A stretch of DNA of 12,285 nt from Oscillospiraceae bacterium (GTDB lineage Bacteria > Bacillota > Clostridia > Oscillospirales > Ruminococcaceae): NCBI GenBank assembly GCA_016297165.1, contig JAEDHF010000043.1, positions 1-12,285 on the forward strand, written 5' to 3'. Shown one piece after another: positions 6,493 to 12,285 of this stretch. Below the pieces are notes generated by a model. It saw only the letters and a list, made by a program, of their open reading frames with translations, had not been told where the DNA came from and ran no database searches. Position numbers and translations under genes: made by a program. The number at the start of each line of letters is the position of its first letter. The first letter of the stretch is position 1.

Positions 6493-8605
6493 ATTCGGTT
6501 TTCTTTGCGGTTTTCTTTGCAGCTTTCTTAGCAGTTCTGCCCGTGGTTTTCCTGCTCTTCTTTGACATATTTACTGCATCCTGGTAAAGGATATCCTGTG
6601 CACAGCGGGTTTCTTCCTCGCCGGGCATAAGTCGGATATAGGTGCCGTCAGGCTGACAAAGGCGAGCCTGCCTGTTGTCGCTCCATATTGAGGAGAATAT
6701 ACCGTCAATACGCTGTTTCAGCGCTCTGTCGGTAATAGGCACAGCCACCTCAACTCGTCTCAGGGTGTTACGGGTCATAAGGTCGGCGCTGGAAATGTAA
6801 TATTTCGCCCACCTGCCCTTTCCGAAAATATATATTCTCGAATGCTCAAGATAGCGGCCTACCACGCTTATAATCTCGATATTTTCGGTATATCCCTTAA
6901 CTCCGGGCTTAAGGCAGCATATACCTCTTATTATCATCTGAATTTTAACGCCTGCACAGCTTGCTTCAACGAGCTTATCCATAATATCCTTGTCGGTAAG
7001 GCTGTTGAGCTTAAGACGGATATAGCCCTCCCTGCCCTTTTTAACCTTGGCGATTTCGCCGTCAATCATGGCGATAATACGGTTCTGGAGGCAGTTAGGC
7101 GCAACAAGCAGCTGCTGTGTATGCTCTACGGTTTCGCCTAAGGTAAGAGCGTGGAACACCTCTGCCGCTTCCTTTCCTATAGCTTCCGAAGCGGTCATAA
7201 CGGAAAGGTCGGTATATAGGCGGCTTGTTTTTTCGTTGTAGTTTCCTGTTCCTACCTGTGTGATATAGCTTATCTCGTCGCCCTTTTTCCTTACGATAAG
7301 ACAAAGCTTACTATGGACCTTAAGACCCTCAATGCCGTAGATTACGTGGCAGCCTGCTCTTTCGAGACGGCGGCTCCATTCGATATTGTTTTCCTCGTCG
7401 AAACGAGCCTTAAGCTCTACGAGAACATCAACCTGCTTACCGTTTTCGGCGGCTTCAACAAGACTTTCCACAACCTTACTGTCTCTCGCAAGGCGGTAAA
7501 GGGTCATTTTTATGGAAATAACCGAGGGGTCGTGTGCCGCCTCGCTTAAAAGCATAAGGAAGGGACGGATACTCTGATAGGGATAATGGAGAAGCTTATC
7601 TCCCTTTTCAATCTGGGACATAATAGAACGCCGCTCGTCGAAATCACTGCTTTTCTGCGGATGATAGGGCGGATAGAAAAGCTCTGTCCTGTCTCTTAAG
7701 CTATCTTCGATTTTAAAGAAGAAGGAGAGGTCAAGAGGAGAGTTACAGCGGTAAACCTGCTTCTGATCAAGCTTCATAAGGTCGCAGAGAATAGCGATTA
7801 TATCCTTTCCGATGTCGCGGCTGAGTTCAAGTCTTACGGGACAGAGCTTTTGTCTTAGCTTTACAACCTCCGCCATGTGTTCACGGTAATTAAGCTCCTC
7901 GTCGTATATTCTGTCTGCGTCGATATCGGCGTTTCGGGTTATTCTCGCAAGAGTTTTTCCCGTAACCTTATAGCCCTTGAAAAAGAGCGGGATATAATGG
8001 AGGATAAGCTCCTCTACGAGCATATAACAGCCGCTTGCTCCGGGTATCGGGATAAGTCTAGGAAAAACGTCGCTTCCACAGGGGATAATGCCGATTTTCT
8101 GCTTTTCCGTCTTTGTGCTGAGCACTGCAATAGCGTAGATTTCCTTATTTTTGAGGAAGGGGAAGGACTGTTTCTTTCCTATAATAAAGGTGGATAAAAG
8201 TGGCATAAACTCCGTCTTGAACATCTCTGAAAGCTGTTTTTCCGCTTCCTTGCTGATGTTATGAAAATCTACGAGTGTAACCCCCTGCCCTTCCAGCTCC
8301 TTCATAAGCTCCTTATAGGCTTCGTCCCGTCTTATACAGAGTCTTTTTATCTCTGCTGCGGCAGCGTCAAGCTGTTCCCCCGGGGTCATATTCGTTTTAT
8401 TTTCCCGGCTCTCCTTATTAAGAAGCATTCTGTCATGGAGACTACCTATTCTTACCATAAAGAATTCGTCAAGATTACTCTGGAAAATTGAAAGAAAGGT
8501 AAGCCTTTCGCAAAGAGGAAGCCTTTTATCCTCAGCCTCTTCAAGCACTCTTTCATTAAATCTGAGCCAGGATAATTCCCTGTTTTCAAAGCATTTATTC
8601 TCCAT
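6491..8605 (-). CDS. ppk1: polyphosphate kinase 1
   Basis: PPK1 reversibly transfers the gamma phosphate of ATP onto inorganic polyphosphate. The 704-residue protein has the full family architecture: an N-terminal domain with FENRELSWLRFNERVL and SNLDEFFMVR (N44 in the ATP-binding position), a middle domain, and two phospholipase D-like C-terminal domains. The autophosphorylated histidine is H431 in VHSKLCLI. The second conserved histidine is H588 in YLEHSRIYIFG. The Mg2+/phosphate arginines correspond to R371 and R401. The core ends near residue 675 and is followed by a basic tail (about 680-704) of repeated AKK/TAKK units, which the well-known enzymes lack. The start has AGGAAG 8 bases upstream. 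An intrinsic terminator lies only about 30 bp upstream, so ppk1 is transcribed either by read-through from the GGDEF gene or from a promoter I could not identify. Confidence 0.96.
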   Translation of the reverse strand: MENKCFENRELSWLRFNERVLEEAEDKRLPLCERLTFLSIFQSNLDEFFMVRIGSLHDRMLLNKESRENKTNMTPGEQLDAAAAEIKRLCIRRDEAYKELMKELEGQGVTLVDFHNISKEAEKQLSEMFKTEFMPLLSTFIIGKKQSFPFLKNKEIYAIAVLSTKTEKQKIGIIPCGSDVFPRLIPIPGASGCYMLVEELILHYIPLFFKGYKVTGKTLARITRNADIDADRIYDEELNYREHMAEVVKLRQKLCPVRLELSRDIGKDIIAILCDLMKLDQKQVYRCNSPLDLSFFFKIEDSLRDRTELFYPPYHPQKSSDFDERRSIMSQIEKGDKLLHYPYQSIRPFLMLLSEAAHDPSVISIKMTLYRLARDSKVVESLVEAAENGKQVDVLVELKARFDEENNIEWSRRLERAGCHVIYGIEGLKVHSKLCLIVRKKGDEISYITQVGTGNYNEKTSRLYTDLSVMTASEAIGKEAAEVFHALTLGETVEHTQQLLVAPNCLQNRIIAMIDGEIAKVKKGREGYIRLKLNSLTDKDIMDKLVEASCAGVKIQMIIRGICCLKPGVKGYTENIEIISVVGRYLEHSRIYIFGKGRWAKYYISSADLMTRNTLRRVEVAVPITDRALKQRIDGIFSSIWSDNRQARLCQPDGTYIRLMPGEEETRCAQDILYQDAVNMSKKSRKTTGRTAKKAAKKTAKKTE

Positions 8606-8624
8606 AAAAACCGCTTCCTTTCAT

Positions 8625-8662
8625 AAAAATCAAGCCTCTTTGCAGGCGCTGTGCAAGAGGCT
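8625..8662 (-). terminator. intrinsic terminator between the GGDEF gene and ppk1
   Basis: On the minus strand AGCCTCTT (8662-8655) pairs with AAGAGGCT (8640-8633). The pairing continues for about 3 bp past a single-base bulge, around an 8-base loop. It is followed by TGATTTTTATG. It begins 5 bases after the stop codon of the GGDEF gene. Complete termination here would leave ppk1 with less than 30 bp for a promoter, so partial read-through is likely. Confidence 0.75.
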
Positions 8663-8667
8663 GAAAA

Positions 8668-9750
8668 TCAGCTTGTAACAACCTGATTCTTTCCGTTTCT
8701 CTTTCCCTTATAAAGCTTTGCGTCGGCGATAGAAACAAGCTTTTCAACGCTCATAGCCTCGCCGTAATCAGAAAAGCCGAAGGTCATAGTAACCCTTATT
8801 TCCCGTCTTTCAAAGGTAAAGCTCATATTCTGAATATCCAGTCGTATCTGTTCAACAATATCGTAACAGAAATCATTTGTTCCGTTAAGGATTATAAGTA
8901 TTTCCTCACCGCCCCAGCGGCATACGATTCCGTTATCGCCCGTATTCTTAAGAATAATAGCAGAAACACGCCTTAAAACCTCGTCGCCTGCCGCATGACC
9001 GTAGGTATCGTTAATACGCTTAAAATCGTCGATATCGCCGAGAATTACGCAGTAGGGCTTCGTATCCTTTTCGTATTCCTTGAATAAATCAATCATACTA
9101 TGGCGATTTCTTAGATTAGTAAGCCTGTCATAATTGGCAATATAGTTAAGCTCAATATTCTTTTCCTCAAGCAAGGCTGCTCTCGTTCTTATCTCGCAAA
9201 TAAACAAAAGCGCAAAGGAAAGAAGGATAAGATCGCTCATAACCATATTTAAGCTTGATAAAAGCCTTGCTATTTCTGTAGGGAGGTTATAAACAGGCTC
9301 GTTTGAATAACAGTATATTCTTGCAGTAAGCATAATACCGATATTCAGTACTCCTGCCACCGTACTAAGTATCACAGGGCGTTTGATTGTTTTATCCATA
9401 TATGTAACAAAGAAGGATAAAGGAATAATCGCCATAGGATACATAGAAAAGCCGCAGCTCCAGCCTAAAAGAACATTGGCGAAAACGCCATGGAATACGA
9501 TTTCGATATAAAGGGCAGTAACCCAGAATAACGTCATCTTCGTATTATTTATGAGTACCGAGCCAAGAAAATACATAGCCACGCTTATGCAGTTAAAAAT
9601 AAAAAGTTCATCATACTCCAGAAAAAAGAAGGCTATGGCAAAAAAAGCGTGGATAACAAGGCCAAAAAAATATATACATCTGTATCGAAGAGCATTACCG
9701 GTTTCTCTCTCGAACAGCTTATCAAAAAACTCCGTAATTCTACTAAGCAT
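8668..9750 (-). CDS. membrane-bound diguanylate cyclase (GGDEF domain)
   Basis: This protein probably makes cyclic di-GMP from two GTP at the inner face of the membrane. Its 360 residues divide into a six-segment membrane domain (hydrophobic stretches near 25-44, 48-68, 73-93, 102-118, 126-144 and 166-186), a short linker likely to form a coiled coil (about 187-204) and a GGDEF domain (205-360). The GGDEF domain carries YDRLTNLRNRH, the metal and base-binding stretch GDIDDFKRINDTYGHAAGD (238-256) and the active-site loop RWGGEEI (278-284), in which the final F of GG(D/E)EF is I. The residues used for catalysis are kept, so it is probably active. The allosteric RxxD inhibitory site upstream of the loop is replaced by GDNG (271-274). 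I cannot assign the N-terminal sensor to a named MASE family. GGAG lies 7 bases before the ATG. Confidence 0.9.
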   Translation of the reverse strand: MLSRITEFFDKLFERETGNALRYRCIYFFGLVIHAFFAIAFFFLEYDELFIFNCISVAMYFLGSVLINNTKMTLFWVTALYIEIVFHGVFANVLLGWSCGFSMYPMAIIPLSFFVTYMDKTIKRPVILSTVAGVLNIGIMLTARIYCYSNEPVYNLPTEIARLLSSLNMVMSDLILLSFALLFICEIRTRAALLEEKNIELNYIANYDRLTNLRNRHSMIDLFKEYEKDTKPYCVILGDIDDFKRINDTYGHAAGDEVLRRVSAIILKNTGDNGIVCRWGGEEILIILNGTNDFCYDIVEQIRLDIQNMSFTFERREIRVTMTFGFSDYGEAMSVEKLVSIADAKLYKGKRNGKNQVVTS

Positions 9751-9790
9751 TTCGTTTCTCCAAGTCAGATTTATCTTCTGTTTGTTAAAT

Positions 9791-9819
9791 ATTATACTAT
9801 ATTTTTATTAAAAAATCAA
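9791..9819 (-). promoter_or_regulatory. sigma-A promoter of the GGDEF gene
   Basis: On the minus strand TTGATT (9819-9814) and a perfect TATAAT (9796-9791) are separated by 17 bp, about 40 bp upstream of the start codon. It is divergent from the prfB promoter, with an AT-rich stretch of about 100 bp between the two. Confidence 0.72.
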
Positions 9820-9919
9820 TAGATAATAATAAAATATATAAATCTTTTCAAAACATGTACATAGAATTTGTAGATATTTTACATATGAAGCTTTGTATAT
9901 TCTACATTAAAATAAAATC

Positions 9920-9948
9920 TTTACAAACAGGGAAAAATATAGTATAAT
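9920..9948 (+). promoter_or_regulatory. sigma-A promoter of prfB-rlmD
   Basis: TTTACA (9920-9925) and a perfect TATAAT (9943-9948) are separated by 17 bp. The leader to the prfB ATG is about 45 bases and carries AAAGGA (9985-9990), 10 bases before the start. I see no riboswitch-like structure in this short leader. Confidence 0.8.
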
Positions 9949-10000
9949 TGTAGATGTATCTGTAGTTATTTTTAAAAAATATTGAAAGGAATATATATCT

Positions 10001-11119
10001 ATGCTTCAGTACGAAGAACTTATTCTTGAATTCGAAGGCTTAAAGCCACAGCTTAAGGAGCTTGCGGCGGCTCTCGACCTCGAAAACCTTAAAAAAGAAA
10101 TAGCGGAGCTTGAAGAGGTTTCGGCAGACCCCAATTTCTGGAACGACAGCGAAAACTCGCAGAAAATCCTTCAGAAAATGGGCGGTCTTAAGGCGAAGGT
10201 TTCACAGTTCGAAAAGCTTTCCGAAAGCTTCGACGATGTTCTTACAATGGCAGAGCTCGCAAACGAGGAGGAGGACGAAAGTATGCTTCCCGAGATTATG
10301 GAGCTTGCCGAAAAGAGCAGAACCATGCTCGAAGAGCAGAAGCTCGTTACCCTTCTTTCGGGTGAATTCGACAGCAAGAACGCTATCCTTACCTTCCACG
10401 CAGGCGCAGGCGGAACAGAAGCGCAGGACTGGGTAGAAATGCTCTACAGAATGTATAACCGCTGGGCCGAACGTCATAATTTCAAGGTTTCGCTCCTCGA
10501 TTATCTTGAGGGCGAAGAAGCAGGCATAAAGAGCGCATCTATACTTATCGAGGGCGTTAACGCCTACGGCTTCTTAAAATCGGAAAACGGCGTCCACAGG
10601 CTTGTAAGAGTTTCCCCCTTCGACGCTTCGGGCAGGCGTCATACAAGCTTCGCCAGCCTTGAAGTAATGCCCGAAATCGACGAGGATACCTCGGTAGATA
10701 TCCGTCCCGAGGATATCGAAATGGAAGTATATCGTTCCAGCGGCGCAGGCGGTCAGAAGGTAAACAAGACAAGCTCTGCCGTTCGTCTTATCCATAAGCC
10801 TACGGGAATTGTGTGCGCCTGCCAGACACAGAGAAGCCAGCTTCAGAACCGTGAATACGCTATGCGCATGCTGGTTTCAAAGCTTGTTGAAATTAAGGAG
10901 AGAGAACATCTCGACAAGATTTCCGATATTAAGGGCGAACAGCTTCAGATTGCCTGGGGTGCACAGATTCGTTCCTACGTATTTATGCCCTATACCCTCG
11001 CAAAGGACCACAGAACAGGCTATGAAATGGGCAATATTCAGGCTGTTATGGACGGCGATATTGACGGCTTTATAAATGCATATTTAAAGAGCAAGGCTCT
11101 CGAAAAGAACGAAGGCTGA
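10001..11119 (+). CDS. prfB: peptide chain release factor 2
   Basis: RF2 recognises UGA and UAA stop codons in the ribosomal A site and triggers peptide release. The 372-residue protein has the N-terminal helical domain (1-115), the codon-recognition domain with the RF2-type tripeptide SPF (205-207, in GVHRLVRVSPFD) and the catalytic GGQ motif (250-252, in SSGAGGQKVNKT). The SPF rather than PxT tripeptide separates it from RF1. The reading frame is continuous from the ATG, and codons 25-26 read CTC GAC, with no in-frame UGA. The autoregulatory +1 frameshift found at this codon in E. coli and many other bacteria is therefore absent. The gene has its own promoter and ends one base into the start of the rRNA methyltransferase gene (TGATG), so the two are translationally coupled. 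Confidence 0.96.
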   Translation: MLQYEELILEFEGLKPQLKELAAALDLENLKKEIAELEEVSADPNFWNDSENSQKILQKMGGLKAKVSQFEKLSESFDDVLTMAELANEEEDESMLPEIMELAEKSRTMLEEQKLVTLLSGEFDSKNAILTFHAGAGGTEAQDWVEMLYRMYNRWAERHNFKVSLLDYLEGEEAGIKSASILIEGVNAYGFLKSENGVHRLVRVSPFDASGRRHTSFASLEVMPEIDEDTSVDIRPEDIEMEVYRSSGAGGQKVNKTSSAVRLIHKPTGIVCACQTQRSQLQNREYAMRMLVSKLVEIKEREHLDKISDIKGEQLQIAWGAQIRSYVFMPYTLAKDHRTGYEMGNIQAVMDGDIDGFINAYLKSKALEKNEG

Positions 11120-12285
11120 TGAAGAAAAACGATATAATCGAGCTTAAAATCGAGGGTATAACCAATGAGGGCTGCGGTATCGGAAGGTATGAGGGAATGG
11201 TTGTTTTCGTTCCCTTTTCGGCAGTAGGCGATATCCTTTCGGTAAAGCTTTTAAAGGTCAATAAGTCCCATTCCTACGGAAAAATCGAGAGCATTATCTC
11301 CCCTTCCCCCGACAGGATTAAGCCTGACTGTAAGGCTTTCGGAAAATGCGGCGGCTGTTCCTTCCGTCATATCAGCTATGAGGCGGAATTAAGAGCGAAG
11401 GAGGGCTTCGTTAAGGACGCTTTTTTAAGAATAGGCGGTCTTAATCCCGAATTTCTGCCCATTATCGGCAACATTTCGGTTGACGGCTATCGGAACAAGG
11501 CGCAGTATCCCGTAGGAAAAGACGCCGCAGGAAAATATATCAGCGGTTTCTATGCCGACAGGAGCCATAGGCTTGTGCCATGCGAAAGCTGTAAGCTCGA
11601 ACAGAAGATTTTCTCCGCAATAAGAGGCTTTATTCTCTCTTTCGCCGAAAAAAATAAAATCTCCGTATATAACGAGGAGGAACACAAGGGCGTTCTTCGG
11701 CACATCTGCATACGCAGAGGTCATCACAGCGGCGAAATCAACGTTACTCTCGTGGTAAGGCGAAATGTGCCCGAGCTTAAGTCGCTCGCCAAGGCTCTCG
11801 GGGCGGAATTTCCTTCCATTAAGGGCGTAACGGTAAATATCAACAAGGAAAAGACGAATGTAATCTACGGTGACAGCGAAATCGTGCTTTACGGCGAAAA
11901 CACTATCACCGATACAATGCTCGAAAAGAGCTTCAGCGTCTCCCCCCGTTCCTTCTATCAGGTCAATACACCTATGGCTGAAAAGCTGTATGAAATTGCA
12001 GGAAGACTCGCCGAGCCTTCCGATAAGGTTGTTATCGACCTTTACTGCGGTGCAGGAACTATCGGTCTTACTATGGCGGATAAGGCGAAAAAGATAATCG
12101 GCGTCGAAATCGAGGAAAGCGCCGTAGAAAACGCCAATATCAACAAAAGGCTCAATAATGCGGAAAATGCGGAATTTTACTGCGGCGACGCAGGAAAAAT
12201 CACCGATATTCTCCGTGAAAATGGCGTTAAGGCGGACGTTGTTATTGTTGACCCGGCAAGAAAGGGCTGCGACGAAAGAACGCTG
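11119..12285 (+). CDS. rlmD: 23S rRNA (uracil-C5) methyltransferase, RlmD/RumA type, 3' end outside window
   Basis: This is the first 389 codons of a SAM-dependent RNA m5U methyltransferase, open to the window edge and lacking its stop. The start ATG overlaps the prfB stop as TGATG. Residues 1-60 form a TRAM RNA-binding domain (IEGITNEGCGIGRYEGMVVF). An iron-sulfur cluster motif follows with C71, C77 and C80 (DCKAFGKCGGC) and the fourth cysteine C155 (PCESCKLE), typical of RlmD/RlmC-type enzymes. The Rossmann methyltransferase part has SPRSFYQVNT (about 275-284), the SAM-binding DLYCGAGTIGL (307-317) and VDPARKGC (377-384). The catalytic SCNP-type cysteine and general base lie beyond the window. 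Specificity for U1939, U747 or both (Firmicutes RlmCD type) cannot be told from this fragment, so the symbol names the family. Confidence 0.9.
   Translation, partial: MKKNDIIELKIEGITNEGCGIGRYEGMVVFVPFSAVGDILSVKLLKVNKSHSYGKIESIISPSPDRIKPDCKAFGKCGGCSFRHISYEAELRAKEGFVKDAFLRIGGLNPEFLPIIGNISVDGYRNKAQYPVGKDAAGKYISGFYADRSHRLVPCESCKLEQKIFSAIRGFILSFAEKNKISVYNEEEHKGVLRHICIRRGHHSGEINVTLVVRRNVPELKSLAKALGAEFPSIKGVTVNINKEKTNVIYGDSEIVLYGENTITDTMLEKSFSVSPRSFYQVNTPMAEKLYEIAGRLAEPSDKVVIDLYCGAGTIGLTMADKAKKIIGVEIEESAVENANINKRLNNAENAEFYCGDAGKITDILRENGVKADVVIVDPARKGCDERTL

Noticed and set aside
8605..8668. c-di-GMP-controlled polyphosphate operon formed by the GGDEF gene and ppk1
   Set aside because: Adjacency alone is the only support, an intrinsic terminator separates the two genes, and PPK1 shows no c-di-GMP-binding domain.
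10055..10060. AAGGAG in prfB as a leftover frameshift-stimulating Shine-Dalgarno site
   Set aside because: It ends 12 bases before codon 25, much further than the 3-base spacing needed for the known stimulator, and is ordinary Lys-Glu codons.
10110..10436. Plus-strand 108-codon frame inside prfB
   Set aside because: It is a shifted frame of the unmistakable RF2 coding sequence and has biased, low-complexity composition.
1..12285. CRISPR arrays, tRNA or rRNA genes, phage genes, toxin-antitoxin pairs or a defence island
   Set aside because: I saw no regularly spaced direct repeats, no tRNA-like cloverleaf and no such protein families. The coding content is housekeeping genes.

Overview
The window reads as a chromosomal housekeeping segment from a Gram-positive anaerobe, most likely a gut Firmicute of the Ruminococcaceae/Oscillospirales type. 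This is inferred from consensus sigma-A promoters with AGGAG-type ribosome binding sites, a HrcA/CIRCE operator, an RNase R-type exoribonuclease, moderate GC content in genes with very AT-rich spacers, and the style of a small palindromic repeat. The genus cannot be fixed without a search. All eight coding regions are intact except the last, which runs off the right edge.

Layout, left to right. (1) rnr (RNase R, +) has its own promoter. (2) A 344-bp spacer between the convergent rnr and htpG genes holds two hairpins and a 180-bp palindromic, MITE-like element. The inverted terminal repeat of that element contains the htpG stop codon. (3) htpG (Hsp90 chaperone, -) is driven by a consensus promoter overlapped by a perfect CIRCE operator. 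(4) Transcribed divergently from htpG, a CNNM/CorC-type membrane protein gene (+) overlaps by 4 bp a gene for a small membrane protein with a probable NfeD-like OB-fold tail (+). (5) A perfect 11-bp bidirectional terminator separates this pair from the convergent ppk1 (polyphosphate kinase, -), whose protein ends in a lysine-rich tail. (6) Upstream of ppk1, behind an intrinsic terminator, lies a membrane-bound GGDEF diguanylate cyclase (-) that lacks the product-inhibition site. (7) Divergent from it, prfB (release factor 2, +) overlaps by one base the start of an RlmD/RumA-type 23S rRNA uracil-C5 methyltransferase (+), cut by the window end.

How the genes work together. Several products serve stress physiology and the translation apparatus: RNA decay (RNase R), protein folding (HtpG under heat-shock control), polyphosphate storage (PPK1), c-di-GMP signalling (GGDEF), translation termination (RF2) and rRNA modification (RlmD). 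The only clear translationally coupled pairs are CNNM/NfeD-like and prfB/rlmD.

I saw no phage, CRISPR, toxin-antitoxin, secondary-metabolite or defence module, and no convincing new multi-gene system. The points most worth a second look are the 180-bp repeat fused to the end of htpG, the CIRCE control of htpG, the PPK1 lysine tail, and prfB being in frame exactly where the programmed frameshift normally lies.
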